A DNA stretch of 64,000 nt from JBJGXI01 sp045635475 (GCF_045635475.1 NZ_JBJGXI010000028.1:1-64000), one strand, 5' to 3'; counted from the first letter of the stretch, positions 43,012 through 53,167 are shown. Made by a program: numbers and translations. The notes: generated by a model not told the origin, from the sequence alone.

Positions 43012-43107
43012 TTGTTTCATCCTTTCCGTTTAATCTAAATTTCACATAATCAACTTCATAATAATGATTTCATCAATTCACATCCGCATATAGTTGTCTC
43101 GAAACTT

Positions 43108-43150
43108 TATACGGATATGAATTACTATGAAAGGTAATTATGAGATTGCC
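43108..43150 (+). repeat. Dispersed ~45-bp repeat, copy D
   Basis: TATACGGATATGAATTACT and then AAGGTAATTATGAGATTGCC; best match to the copy at 6736-6780. An inverted repeat AATTCACATCCG (43078 region)/CGGATATGAATT overlaps it. The remaining gap 43012-43405 shows nothing else recognisable. Confidence 0.45.
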
Positions 43151-43405
43151 TTTATTATTTTTTTCCCTAAAAACATTATACTTTGAATCTATTTTTGGTC
43201 AAAACATAGAATTTCTTATAATTTATCCATCTTCACGGACAAACTTTAGAATAATTGCTATTATAAGTTTAGGTGGTAAGGAAATGGTAATCCAGTTGTT
43301 ATCAGCTTATTAGACGAGCAACCAGTACACTAACGTATTAATCTGCTAGATAGAAAAGCAAGAAGATAGATTATTCAATAGAAGACGTCACAGTGGGAAG
43401 CAAAG

Positions 43406-43970
43406 TTGTTTTCAATTTACGATGTTGTAGCATTTGGGGCAGTACTTTTGGTATTGTATATTATTATTGATTTTATTCGGCATAAGACGAGGAGAATTAT
43501 ACCGAGAATCATCTTCTATAGTTTCATTTTCTATATGCTAAACGTTGTACAACTCACAACTGGAGGTATCATAATCCCTCCTCAAAGAGATTTTTCACCA
43601 AGTATGCAGGTAGTACCATTTTATTTCGTTGAGGATTTATTCAGTATGTATCGTACAAATGGTCTGGATTGGTTCTTTTGGAACTCTCTTCGGTTAACAT
43701 TTTTCAACTTCATTATGCTAATGCCTCTTGGTATTTATTTATCATTATTTAAACTAAAAGGCAGGTTTAAAGCATTTCTAGTTGTATTTCTTGTAAGTTT
43801 ATCGATTGAAATAATGCAGCTTACTTTTGCTCACATGGGATTAGTTAGGGGGAGAGGACTAAGTATAAATCCAATCACGCTGCCCAATGTGTTTACAATT
43901 AGGTCATCAACTATTTGATTTTATCAAGCGTGTAATTAATGACCGTAGCGTATCGAAAACTTATCAGTAA
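43406..43970 (+). pseudogene. VanZ-like membrane protein gene with C-terminal frameshift
   Basis: From a TTG start the frame gives 170 aa with VanZ features (VVPFYFVEDL, NSLRLTFFNFIMLMPLGIYL, EIMQLTFAHMGLVRGRG) but then turns into unrelated INPITLPNVFTIRSSTI and stops at 43918. The next frame continues as LGHQLFDFIKRVINDRS...KTYQ to a stop at 43970, which is the expected VanZ end. A small indel near 43870-43890 therefore disrupts the last helix. The protein may still be made without it. Confidence 0.65.
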
Positions 43971-44004
43971 TCGGAAACCGATAACAACAAGGAGGAAGAA
44001 AAAT

Positions 44005-44553
44005 TTGTTTGAACATAAGATTGATGAAGATGTATCTTTAAGATTGTTTACAGAAGATGATGCTGAAGAATTTTACCAGTTTACGATCCGTTCAAAAGCT
44101 TATTTAAGAGAGTGGCTTGGATGGCTTGATTATATCGAAAGTGCAGAAGATTCGGCAAATAATATTAAATCCAGGCTTAAAGGAATGGTAGAAAACGGTG
44201 GGTACCCTAAATCATTCGCTATTATCTACAAAGGCAAAATTGCAGGTACGATCGGGTTTAATGACATACATAAAACAAACAGAATTGGTGTTGTTGGTTA
44301 TTGGCTTGGTGAGGAGTTTCAAGGGAAAGGTATCATGTCAAAAGCCTTTGAATCACTGATAAACTATGGGTTTAAAGAGCTAAATTTAAATCGCATTGAG
44401 GTTTCTGTAGCAGTAGAAAATGCAAAAAGCAGAGCACTCCCTGAACGGTTTGGATTTACAGAAGAAGGGACAATCAGACAAGCTGAATGGCTTTATGACC
44501 ATTTTGTGGATCATGTTATATATGGGCTATTGGCTGACGAATGGCTCGGATGA
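44005..44553 (+). CDS. RimJ/RimL-type GNAT acetyltransferase
   Basis: TTG at 44005 preceded by AAGGAGG gives 182 aa, the normal size; the longer frame from 43939 would run through this ribosome site. Motifs: LREWLGWLDYI, IAGTIGFNDIHKTNRIGVVGYWLGEEFQGKGIMSKAFESLI and LNRIEVSVAVENAKSR. Similar to YdaF/RimL ribosomal-protein N-acetyltransferases; the acceptor is unknown. Confidence 0.88.
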   Translation: MFEHKIDEDVSLRLFTEDDAEEFYQFTIRSKAYLREWLGWLDYIESAEDSANNIKSRLKGMVENGGYPKSFAIIYKGKIAGTIGFNDIHKTNRIGVVGYWLGEEFQGKGIMSKAFESLINYGFKELNLNRIEVSVAVENAKSRALPERFGFTEEGTIRQAEWLYDHFVDHVIYGLLADEWLG

Positions 44554-44656
44554 AAAAATTCTTATTCAACAAACGGTTTCTGTTGGCCAGATCTGATCAA
44601 ATTTAATAAGTTAATTTGCAGGCAAATAAGGTGACTGTTCGCGTTATTGCTGCTAG

Positions 44657-44760
44657 CTAATCCCCCCAAAAGTTATTGCCTTCTATGTCCAAAGCTTCTC
44701 CAGCCATTTCTTGGTCAAAATCCGTTTGAGCAATAACTTCTTGCCGTGTTATGGTAATCA
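44657..44760 (-). pseudogene. Short gene remnant
   Basis: Minus-strand codons ITITRQEVIAQTDFDQEMAGE and ALDIEGNNFWGD end at a stop at 44657. Upstream the frame is broken and no start or ribosome site is seen. It looks like the tail of a lost gene; the family is not recognised. The gap 44554-44882 otherwise holds only a terminator. Confidence 0.25.
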
Positions 44761-44823
44761 ATTTCTAACACCGCATCCTGAATACCTAAAAACTATTCCA
44801 CACTGTTGAAAAGTATCATCAAC

Positions 44824-44858
44824 AAAAAGATGCCCCCATATAAATTTACGGAGGCATC
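44824..44858 (-). terminator. Terminator of the dextran locus
   Basis: GATGCC arms (44829 region with 44850-44858) form a stem followed by T5 on the minus strand, directly after the last GH66 gene. Confidence 0.75.
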
Positions 44859-44882
44859 CTAATGGAATTGGTATTTTATATT

Positions 44883-46709
44883 TTAATATTCAAAAATCAC
44901 CATATCCCAATACTTTAATTGTGGAAGATTAAACGTAACCTCGCCATCTTTCTGTTCAAAATCTAGTTCTACAGCTGCACCACCATTTACGTCTGGTGAA
45001 GCCATCCAAACTTTTGATATTTGCTCATCAGCATTTACTGTGATAGATAGATCTCGTTTCGTTTCTGGCTCCACCTGGGTTCCTTGGTTATCTTTCCATT
45101 CCATAGTAGTAGCATCAGTGAAATTAATAAAATGTACTATCTCTCGATTATCTTTTTGTTTTGCAAAACTCCAAATAGAACCTTTCTTGGCTTGACCGCT
45201 AATTGAAACTTTGTCAATTGAACTTACCGTTTTTTCAATTTCAACTGCTCCATCACGTAAAAGGTTTTGATAAGCGACAGAGAAATCATAGTAACTAATC
45301 AATTGTTCCTTTAATTCGTCTGTTATCTTTAGTGATTTATTGGGAAAATATTCTTTTGCAAGCATATTCTCACCAAGTTCAATATGAGCACCACCTGCAG
45401 CGAAAATAACAGCATCCGTCATTAATACACCAGGAGCATTAAACTCACCTTGAGAATCAGCAAGGTCATAGTTCATATAAGCAGCCAATACTGTATTTAG
45501 TTCTCCATTACTTAACCTATGGTTCTGATCAATCAATTCTTTTAACTGTCCATAATAAGGGTGTTCCCAAGACTCTGTATATAAAAATTCTACCGGTGAT
45601 TGTGCAATCTGTGCTTGGCCATATTGAGATACAGCGTTTAATACTAAATCAACTTGTAGTGCTTCTTTAGCATTTTTCATGAAAGGGCCATATGTTGATG
45701 GAAGATTTACTTTTTCTCCATTCCAGTTCCAAACATCCCCTCGATACCCCAATTGGTCCACATGCCAACCATCAAAATCTAAATTATCAAAAACTTGCTT
45801 TTCTTGTTGGAAAATAAACTCTTGCCATCCTTGATTCGAAGGGTCAAACAGGAAGATGTCCGTTTTCCATTGTTCAGGAAGCGGATGGTAATCTTGTGAC
45901 TGTCCGTTGCTATCTTTATAAAGACCCCATTCTTTTTCTACGCCTATTTCTTCAAATTTGCTGTTTCCACCAAACAATAAATTATAATTCATTGCTTTCA
46001 TATTACTTTCATGCGCAAGTTCAATATACGATTCAACCGTTTCTTTAGATACCTGTCGATTCGCTATATCCTTCCATTCAGTAGCTACTTCACCATTGTC
46101 AATTTTTATTGGTTGATCATGTCTATCCTGCCAATCGTAAAATTGAATTCCATTAATATGATACCTTTTCAAATTGTCAATAACAGCACGCTGCTCTTCT
46201 TCGCCCATCGCATAAAAGTCCGCTAGATAACCATAACGAGGAAACTTACTCCAATCAGAAGACACATCTACGGCGATTGTTTTATAATCCAACTTATGAT
46301 CGTCCTCTAACAAATCAACTTCGACCATAAACCCTTTAAAATCTTGTTCTCCTGGTGTCCACTCCCATGCAATGGTTTGTTCTCCATTTAATTTAATTGT
46401 TGTTTCTTCAATCAGCTTATCCAGGTGCATATACTTCACATGGATGCTCTTATTAGAAACGTCTTCTTGTAAAGTAAGCCCAAAGTTCACTGTATCACCA
46501 GGTTTATATGCAGCAAGATCAGTCGTTATTTGTCCTAGCAAATGCCCTTGTTTTTGCGCTTCACTGCTATTTTCTGGTTGCGACTCAGCTCCTGCAATTG
46601 CATTGGAATTTTCATTATTATGCTCTTTACTGTTATTAGTACAACCAGACAATACTAGCCCTCCAATAATCAAAGCTAAAAATAGTAACTTACATTTATA
46701 TTTATACAT
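44883..46709 (-). CDS. GH66 dextranase-family lipoprotein (second copy)
   Basis: 608 aa. Lipobox VLSGC (Cys23) tethers it to the membrane; a Ser/Asn/Glu-rich linker runs to about 55. An N-terminal beta domain (about 57-148) precedes the GH66 TIM barrel (RYGYLADFY, GIQFYDWQ, AMNYNLLFGG) with nucleophile Asp318 (FDGWHVDQLG) and acid/base Glu379 (LYTESWEHP). A C-terminal beta domain starts near 500. GH66 enzymes endo-cleave dextran or make cyclic isomaltooligosaccharides. The CBM35 insert of cyclodextran-forming enzymes is absent, which favours dextranase. Paralogue of 53229-55013. GGGAG upstream; last gene of the locus. Confidence 0.88.
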   Translation of the reverse strand: MYKYKCKLLFLALIIGGLVLSGCTNNSKEHNNENSNAIAGAESQPENSSEAQKQGHLLGQITTDLAAYKPGDTVNFGLTLQEDVSNKSIHVKYMHLDKLIEETTIKLNGEQTIAWEWTPGEQDFKGFMVEVDLLEDDHKLDYKTIAVDVSSDWSKFPRYGYLADFYAMGEEEQRAVIDNLKRYHINGIQFYDWQDRHDQPIKIDNGEVATEWKDIANRQVSKETVESYIELAHESNMKAMNYNLLFGGNSKFEEIGVEKEWGLYKDSNGQSQDYHPLPEQWKTDIFLFDPSNQGWQEFIFQQEKQVFDNLDFDGWHVDQLGYRGDVWNWNGEKVNLPSTYGPFMKNAKEALQVDLVLNAVSQYGQAQIAQSPVEFLYTESWEHPYYGQLKELIDQNHRLSNGELNTVLAAYMNYDLADSQGEFNAPGVLMTDAVIFAAGGAHIELGENMLAKEYFPNKSLKITDELKEQLISYYDFSVAYQNLLRDGAVEIEKTVSSIDKVSISGQAKKGSIWSFAKQKDNREIVHFINFTDATTMEWKDNQGTQVEPETKRDLSITVNADEQISKVWMASPDVNGGAAVELDFEQKDGEVTFNLPQLKYWDMVIFEY

Positions 46710-46883
46710 GTTGAATCTCCCATTATAATTAGTAGAAAACTTGATGCTTCAGATTCATATGTTACTAGAAACTATGTGGGTATATTATGCTCACCTGCAC
46801 ATGCATGATATACAATTTTGCTATCTTTAAAAACTGATACCCGAGCTATAATCCAAAACAAGCAACATAATCATTTAATAGTA

Positions 46884-48560
46884 CTATTTTATTAAATACA
46901 CTCTGGCTTCATAAGGTTTTAACTTTATTGATGATACATCTTTCTTATCCTGATGTTCATAATTACCAATTAGCAGTTGAGCTGAATCATAATTGATATG
47001 TTCAGGTGTTACAAAATCTACAGTTTCTGCTGTAAAGTTACAGATTACTAACAGTCTTTCATCACCTAAAGTACGAGTATACGCATAAATCTTCTCATCA
47101 TCCGCTAATAAGAGATCATAGTTACCATAGACAATTATGTCATGTTCTTTTCTTAATTGAATTAGCTTTTTATAATAATGAAAAATAGAATCTTCATTTT
47201 CTACTGCTTCTTTAGCGTTGATTGTTTTGTAATTTGGGTTCACCTTCAACCATGGTGTTCCTGTTGTGAATCCTGCATTTTTACTATCATCCCACTGAAC
47301 CGGAGTACGAGCGTTGTCACGGCCTTTCACATATATTGCTTCCATTACTTTTTGATGATCATCTCCGCCTTCGATTACTTTTTCACGGTACATATTTTGA
47401 ATCTCAATGTCGTTATATTCTTCAATCGACTCGAATTGAACATTCGTCATCCCGAGCTCTTCCCCTTGATAAATGTAAGGCGTTCCTTGCATCATATGAA
47501 GAAATGTCCCTAGCATCTTTGCTGATTGATCATGATATTCCTTATCATTCCCAAAACGTGACACCATTCTCGGCTGATCATGGTTGTTTAGATACAAGCT
47601 ATTCCAGCCTTCTCCTTCCAATTCCTTTTGCCACTTTGTCATAACTTCTTTCAGGTCTGCAAGCTTCCAAGGTTTTACATCCCATTTTCCACCTGGACCT
47701 GAATCAATATCCATATGTTCAAACGTAAATATCATATTTAATTCTGTATCATCATAATTAGCGTATTTTTTTGCATCTTCTGTTGATGCACCAGGACTCT
47801 CACCTACGGTCATCATGTCATACTTGGATAGTACTTCACGATTCATTTCCTGCAGGTATTCATGTACGCGAGGGCCATTCATGAAGAAATCGCCACCCCA
47901 GTCATACCTTTTTCCTCCTGGAGCACTTGGAAGTCCATCCGCTTTTGAGATCAAATTAATCACATCCATACGGAAGCCATCAACACCTTTATCTAACCAC
48001 CATTTCATCATGTCATAAACTTCTTGTCTTAATTTCGGGTTTTCCCAATTAAGATCAGGCTGCTTTTTACTGAATAAGTGAAGGAAATACTCATCTGTTG
48101 CCTTATCATATTGCCAAGCCGATCCACCGAAGAAAGATGTCCAGTTATTCGGTTCTTGATTATCATTACCTTTGCGCCAAATATAATAATCTCTGTATGG
48201 GTTATCTTTTGATTTTCTTGATTCCACAAACCAGTTGTGCTCATCAGAAGAGTGGTTTACTACGAGATCCATCATTAGCTTCATTTCACGCTGATGCAGT
48301 CCTTCGAGCAACTCTTCCAAATCTTCCATCGTTCCAAAGTCATCCATGACCGCTTGATAATCACTAATATCATAACCGTTATCATCATTTGGTGACTTGT
48401 ACACAGGAGATAACCAGATAACATCAACACCTAAGTTTTGCAAGTAATCAAGTTTAGATGTAATCCCCTTCAAATCACCAATTCCGTCTCCATTGCTGTC
48501 TTTAAAGCTTCTTGGGTATACTTGATATACAACACTTTCTTTCCACCATTTTTTCTCCAT
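46884..48560 (-). CDS. Oligo-1,6-glucosidase / dextran glucosidase (GH13_31)
   Basis: 558 aa, full length, no signal peptide, so cytoplasmic. Nucleophile Asp199 in GFRMDVIN, acid/base Glu254 in TVGESPG, transition-state Asp in LNNHDQPR. Val200 directly after the nucleophile is the known marker of alpha-1,6 specificity (Thr or Ala in alpha-1,4-glucosidases). It would split imported isomaltooligosaccharides into glucose. Starts 2 bases after the upstream binding-protein gene, with AAAGGA. Confidence 0.94.
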   Translation of the reverse strand: MEKKWWKESVVYQVYPRSFKDSNGDGIGDLKGITSKLDYLQNLGVDVIWLSPVYKSPNDDNGYDISDYQAVMDDFGTMEDLEELLEGLHQREMKLMMDLVVNHSSDEHNWFVESRKSKDNPYRDYYIWRKGNDNQEPNNWTSFFGGSAWQYDKATDEYFLHLFSKKQPDLNWENPKLRQEVYDMMKWWLDKGVDGFRMDVINLISKADGLPSAPGGKRYDWGGDFFMNGPRVHEYLQEMNREVLSKYDMMTVGESPGASTEDAKKYANYDDTELNMIFTFEHMDIDSGPGGKWDVKPWKLADLKEVMTKWQKELEGEGWNSLYLNNHDQPRMVSRFGNDKEYHDQSAKMLGTFLHMMQGTPYIYQGEELGMTNVQFESIEEYNDIEIQNMYREKVIEGGDDHQKVMEAIYVKGRDNARTPVQWDDSKNAGFTTGTPWLKVNPNYKTINAKEAVENEDSIFHYYKKLIQLRKEHDIIVYGNYDLLLADDEKIYAYTRTLGDERLLVICNFTAETVDFVTPEHINYDSAQLLIGNYEHQDKKDVSSIKLKPYEARVYLIK

Positions 48561-48562
48561 TT

Positions 48563-49843
48563 TTATCTTCCTTTCTCTTTTTGCAATATTTCATCCATTT
48601 CTTTTGCGGCTTTTGAAAGACCAAGTTCGACGCTGATTTTCTCAGTCAATATTTGTTTTAAATAATTAATATAGATTTCTTGAATTTGACTCCACTCTGC
48701 AAGAGGAGGACGTGGCATGGCTTCATCCATACCTGCCACATAAGCCTCATAATAAGGGTATTTTTCATGAAATAGAGATAAATCAACATTCTTATTGGAT
48801 GGTATTAACCCTGTATTCGCCAGATAAGTTTGCGGTGTAATGCTTGTCATCCAGTTTACAAAAGTCCATGATGCTTCCAGGTGCTCCGTACCTTTTGTGA
48901 TTACTAAGCTTTCGCCACCCAATACGGCCCTTTTACCATCTGTTATTGGGAAAGGCGATGACATTGTCAGTTCATTGATAAAGTTAATTTTTTCTAACGT
49001 GTTTACACTGTAGAACCATGGACCTTCGTCAATCATGAAATAGGTTTTATCCAGCACACCTTCCCAAGTGTTCGGATTGTCGAAAAGATTCGGGGTGAAA
49101 TTCCCATTTTTATAAAGACTTAAGAACTTTTTTACAGCCTTTATACTTGCATCACTATCCAAATATCCACTAGCTCTAGTATTCGTTGGGTCAAGCAGTA
49201 CGCCACCTAGCCCGTTGAAATAATGGTAAGTTTCCCATGGACTTAGATCATCTACTCCAATAACAAAATCGTTTTTTACAACTATATCGATCAGTTCTTC
49301 CATCGTTTCTGGAAGTTCCTTTATATTCGCTGTTTCAAGCAGCTTTTTATTATAAAGTGCTACTTTCGTATTCGTGTTCAAAGGAACACCATAGTACTTT
49401 CCTTGATAAAGGTTGGCTTGTAGAGGACCATCATATAAATTGTCCTTAATGTTATTAAATTCATTAAGGCTACTGACTGGATACAATAAATCTAGTTGAG
49501 CGAATTTAGGTAGCCAGGCAATATCCATACGAACAACATCGGGCGGGTTGTTCGTTGATGCCCTTGCAATTATTGCTGACCTTAACTCCTCGTTATACGC
49601 CTGACGAACTGGTGTCACCTCAATCGATGAAAACTCTTTCTCAAAGGCAGGAATAATATAATTATTAAATATATTCGTTTCTTCTTCACTAAACGTATGC
49701 CAGATGATAACTTCTTCTTTCACATCCGGATTATCCGATAACCTCATTGGCTTTCCGTCAATAATGGACTGATCCTTACAACTTGTTATTGAAAAGAGAG
49801 AAAACACCAACAAAATTAATATACCTAATCTTACATGTCCCAT
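48563..49843 (-). CDS. Second sugar-binding lipoprotein, no transporter of its own
   Basis: 426 aa. Lipobox SITSC, then a family 1 extracellular binding protein: IIWHTFSEEETNIF, VRQAYNEELRSAII, PDVVRMDIAWLPKFAQLDLL, YGVPLNTNTKVALYNKKLLE, YFMIDEGPWFYSVN, AVLGGESLVITKGTEHLEASW. It is a paralogue of the protein at 56957-58282, sharing the MRMDI/VRMDI, PxNTNTK and GGEx(L/S)V segments. It lies just after the response regulator and before the glucosidase. It may give the same permeases a second ligand, or report sugar to the kinase. Confidence 0.88.
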   Translation of the reverse strand: MGHVRLGILILLVFSLFSITSCKDQSIIDGKPMRLSDNPDVKEEVIIWHTFSEEETNIFNNYIIPAFEKEFSSIEVTPVRQAYNEELRSAIIARASTNNPPDVVRMDIAWLPKFAQLDLLYPVSSLNEFNNIKDNLYDGPLQANLYQGKYYGVPLNTNTKVALYNKKLLETANIKELPETMEELIDIVVKNDFVIGVDDLSPWETYHYFNGLGGVLLDPTNTRASGYLDSDASIKAVKKFLSLYKNGNFTPNLFDNPNTWEGVLDKTYFMIDEGPWFYSVNTLEKINFINELTMSSPFPITDGKRAVLGGESLVITKGTEHLEASWTFVNWMTSITPQTYLANTGLIPSNKNVDLSLFHEKYPYYEAYVAGMDEAMPRPPLAEWSQIQEIYINYLKQILTEKISVELGLSKAAKEMDEILQKEKGR

Positions 49844-49854
49844 ATTATCCCTAC

Positions 49855-51384
49855 CTATTTTTGATATTCCGTTCGATAATCAACTGGCGTGTATCCTGTT
49901 ACTTTTTTGAACAACTTGCTAAAATATTTCACGTCATTAAAGCCAGATTCTCTCGCAACTTCATATACTTTTAACGATGTACGAGCCAATAACTCTTCAG
50001 CTTTTTTTATTCGAAGGTCGATGACATAATCAATAAAGTTCACATCACTAAAACGTTTAAACAAAATACTAAAGTAATTTCGACTTATATGAATGTGATC
50101 AGCAACCATTTGTAAAGTAAGTGCTTGCGTGTACTTCTGATGAATATACTCCATAGCTTGATCCATCAAATCATTATCCACATATGGTTTATTATTCTGA
50201 TTAACAATTAACTGTTCACAATCCGCAATATGAACTAATAGTGAGGAATATAACCTCTCAAGTGTTTCTGTTTTTTTAAGGTCAGTGCATTTATCTAGCA
50301 CTAAAGACGGCTCCAGTTTATTGTAGAACAAGTTAGATAAGATATCTGTTGCTTCCTGCTGAATATGAGCGGGTTCCATCATTTCCTGCTTCCACTGCTC
50401 ATACCTTGCTTTAATAAACTCTTTTACTTTTTTCTGATCATACGGAATTAAAAATTGTTTTAACTGTTTTGCATCTAACCGTTTAAAGCTTCGCTCATTA
50501 TCCGATTCATATTTAAAAATGTTTTGTTCCGGATGGAAAAATCGCTTCTTAAATGCTGTCAGACATAGTTGATAACCCTTTGTTATTTCATTTAACTGAG
50601 AAATGAAAGTATAACTGAAAGAAATATTTAAATTCACTTCCTTCATTACATGTTTTTCCAGCCGGCCAATCTCCTTCTCGATATCCTCAACGGACTTTAA
50701 TAAAAAGAGAATTTCCGTTTCACCAATAATTAAGCAAACACCTTCCGCATATCCTTTATAAAATCGTTCTTGAATCTCCTCTAGAACAAAGTTTTTATAC
50801 AGGCCACCAAAGTCTTCTTCTGCTTCCTCGACATCAATGACCTTGGCATAGATTACTGTAAAGGAGCCTGACATCCAACTATCTATCAGTTCTAAGTCCT
50901 CTGTACCGTGGAGAATAACCTTTTTTAATTTTTGTTCTAAGTTTTTTCTGTTTAGTGCATCCTCTGTTTGATCAAAAAGTGATAATTTTGTATGAATATC
51001 TTTCTCTTCATTTATTTTCTTTACACACTTTCTAATTAATTGCAAAAATTCTTCAGGCTCTAATGTCGGCTTCAACACGTAGTCCATTGCCCCGTGGCGC
51101 AAGCCCTCTTGAACATATTGAAAATCATTGTAACTGCTAACTATTATAACCTTTAAATTCGGAAGCCTTTCTAAGGCCTTCTTCATTAATGTTATTCCAT
51201 CCATAATTGGCATTTTGATATCTGTGATTAAAATATCTATATGGTTTTCTTCGATAACTTTTAAAGCTTCCTCGCCGTTTGGATAATCACCTAATAAATG
51301 CAAACCTTCTTCATCCCAATTTACGGAGGCTTTTAAACCAAATCTTATGACAGGCTCATCATCAACAATGATCACATTACTCAT
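49855..51384 (-). CDS. YesN-type response regulator, AraC-family DNA-binding
   Basis: 509 aa. Receiver domain 1-120: VDDEPVIRFG, phospho-Asp in ILITDIKMPIMDG, VSSYNDF and DYVLKPT. A central region of about 270 residues follows, then two AraC helix-turn-helices (LTLQMVADHIHISRNYFSILF and KVYEVARESGFNDVKYFSKLF). Its ATG overlaps the kinase gene by 8 bases. Expected to activate the dextran genes. Unlike its homologue at 9039, its neighbours are all alpha-1,6-glucan genes. Confidence 0.92.
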   Translation of the reverse strand: MSNVIIVDDEPVIRFGLKASVNWDEEGLHLLGDYPNGEEALKVIEENHIDILITDIKMPIMDGITLMKKALERLPNLKVIIVSSYNDFQYVQEGLRHGAMDYVLKPTLEPEEFLQLIRKCVKKINEEKDIHTKLSLFDQTEDALNRKNLEQKLKKVILHGTEDLELIDSWMSGSFTVIYAKVIDVEEAEEDFGGLYKNFVLEEIQERFYKGYAEGVCLIIGETEILFLLKSVEDIEKEIGRLEKHVMKEVNLNISFSYTFISQLNEITKGYQLCLTAFKKRFFHPEQNIFKYESDNERSFKRLDAKQLKQFLIPYDQKKVKEFIKARYEQWKQEMMEPAHIQQEATDILSNLFYNKLEPSLVLDKCTDLKKTETLERLYSSLLVHIADCEQLIVNQNNKPYVDNDLMDQAMEYIHQKYTQALTLQMVADHIHISRNYFSILFKRFSDVNFIDYVIDLRIKKAEELLARTSLKVYEVARESGFNDVKYFSKLFKKVTGYTPVDYRTEYQK

Positions 51385-53167
51385 GGTCCCACCTCTGTTT
51401 TTTTGGTATCAAAATAATCTTTACCATTGTTCCACCAGCGTTACTGTAAATATTAACCGTGGAGTCTGGAGAATAATAAAGGTCGATTGACTCAAACACA
51501 TGTAATAACCCTATTCCCACTATAGATTTATCCTGTTTTGACTCTGTTATGATTTGCTCAATTCGTTCTTCTTTCATTCCAATTCCATTATCATAAACCG
51601 ACAACTCTATACCCTCTGCTAATTGTCGTCCATATATTTCAATCTTACCTGTGTTGGCTGTTGGAACTATTCCATGAAAAATCGCATTCTCAACTATTGG
51701 CTGCAGTAACATTTGCGGGATTTTATAATCTGCAACACCAGCATCTATTTTCACATTTAGATGAAAAGATTGTTCATAGCGTATTTCTAATAGCTCAATG
51801 AACTTTTTCACAAAATCAATTTCTTCATCAACTGTTACAAATGTTCCTTTTTTACCCATGTTGGCTTCAAGTAAACGGCTTAATGCAACTAATGCTGAGT
51901 TTGCACGGTCATATTGGTTAAATTTAACGAGCCATCGAATTGTACTCAGAGAATTAAACAGAAAGTGCGGATTAATACGATGCTTAACTGCACGCAAATC
52001 TGCATCTCTTTTTTGTATTTGTTCTTTTTTAACTTGATCCATTAACTGCTCTACTTGCTGCGTCATAACATTAAATTGATTACTCATCATGCCAATTTCA
52101 TCTGAAGTATCGACACTTGTTCGTGCTTTAAAATTACCTTCCCCCACAAGCTTCATCTGGTTAGTCAGCACTTTAATTGGCTTGGTTACTCGTGTTGCGA
52201 CAACAAATCCGATGATTATTACTATCGCAGCGAGTATTGTAGAAGTGAAAACCGATGTTCTTTGAATTTTTGATAACTCACCAGTAATTTCATCAACCGG
52301 AACTACTCCTATAATCGTCCACCCATTTGTAAGCGGTTGTTTTACTCCATAGTGCTTAATCCCTTTTTCCTCGTATTCGAATTCCAATGCGTCACTATTT
52401 AATACGTATTGAGACAATGCAGGATTAGAGATGGTTTTGTTGATATTTTCAATTACAGGGTCAATCATAATTTCACCTTGATTATTTACAACAAAAAACC
52501 TTCCTGTTTTCCCAAGTGTAATAGTTTTTATTTTTTCAAGGATAGCATTTCCATCAAGATATACTTGGATATAGGAAAGGTCACTTAAATCATCGAAATC
52601 CTGCATGGTTCTAGTTATTGGCAATACGTACTCTGTTGCCTCACCCGCTCCACTAAAGCGCTCAAATTGAAGCCCTTCCCAAACTAATTTGCCATCTTGT
52701 TCTTTAGCTCCAGCTACCCAACTTAAATTTTCAAACTTGTATTGAGAAAGCTTATGTTCAGAAAAAGTTCCGCTTCCCCAGCTCTTACCACTTTCTCTTA
52801 AAATGTATATATAACGCACAAAAGAGTTGGAATATACTGTGGAATTTAATAAGGAGGTTATATAGTCATTATTTTGTTCTCTGGATGCATAAGATGCTTC
52901 TCCTTCTATGTCCTGCTCAACAATGTCCTGAATCGTTTCGTTACTGTATACAAGATTTGAAGTGTCACTACCAACCGAAAATATATAAGAAAGGGAATCT
53001 GCTGCTTGTCTTGCAATTTGCAGCGATGATTCTCTTACATTTTCTTTAATCACGTTCGATGATGAAACATAATAAAAAATACTATTAAAAATACTCGGGA
53101 TTAAACTGACAATTAAAATAACTAATACAATTTTGGTAGCAAATCGATTACCTAATAGTTTTTTCAT
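51377..53167 (-). CDS. YesM-type sensor histidine kinase with extracellular Cache-like domain
   Basis: 596 aa. First helix about 10-30, an external dCache-like sensor (about 35-300, with YILRESGKSWGSG, FSGAGEATEYVLPITR, GRFFVVNNQGEIMIDP), second helix about 303-323, HAMP (VTKPIKVLTNQMKLVGEGNF), His-kinase motif HRINPHFLFNSLSTIRW and HATPase with VENAIFHGIVP and DNGIGM. AAGGGG upstream. The large sensor domain could bind a sugar directly or dock the neighbouring binding protein. Confidence 0.92.
   Translation of the reverse strand: MKKLLGNRFATKIVLVILIVSLIPSIFNSIFYYVSSSNVIKENVRESSLQIARQAADSLSYIFSVGSDTSNLVYSNETIQDIVEQDIEGEASYASREQNNDYITSLLNSTVYSNSFVRYIYILRESGKSWGSGTFSEHKLSQYKFENLSWVAGAKEQDGKLVWEGLQFERFSGAGEATEYVLPITRTMQDFDDLSDLSYIQVYLDGNAILEKIKTITLGKTGRFFVVNNQGEIMIDPVIENINKTISNPALSQYVLNSDALEFEYEEKGIKHYGVKQPLTNGWTIIGVVPVDEITGELSKIQRTSVFTSTILAAIVIIIGFVVATRVTKPIKVLTNQMKLVGEGNFKARTSVDTSDEIGMMSNQFNVMTQQVEQLMDQVKKEQIQKRDADLRAVKHRINPHFLFNSLSTIRWLVKFNQYDRANSALVALSRLLEANMGKKGTFVTVDEEIDFVKKFIELLEIRYEQSFHLNVKIDAGVADYKIPQMLLQPIVENAIFHGIVPTANTGKIEIYGRQLAEGIELSVYDNGIGMKEERIEQIITESKQDKSIVGIGLLHVFESIDLYYSPDSTVNIYSNAGGTMVKIILIPKKQRWDHE

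Noticed and set aside
42716..43049. Plus-strand ORFs of 80 and 106 codons
   Set aside because: Antisense to the RQC and 67-aa protein genes, which have conserved sequence and ribosome sites.
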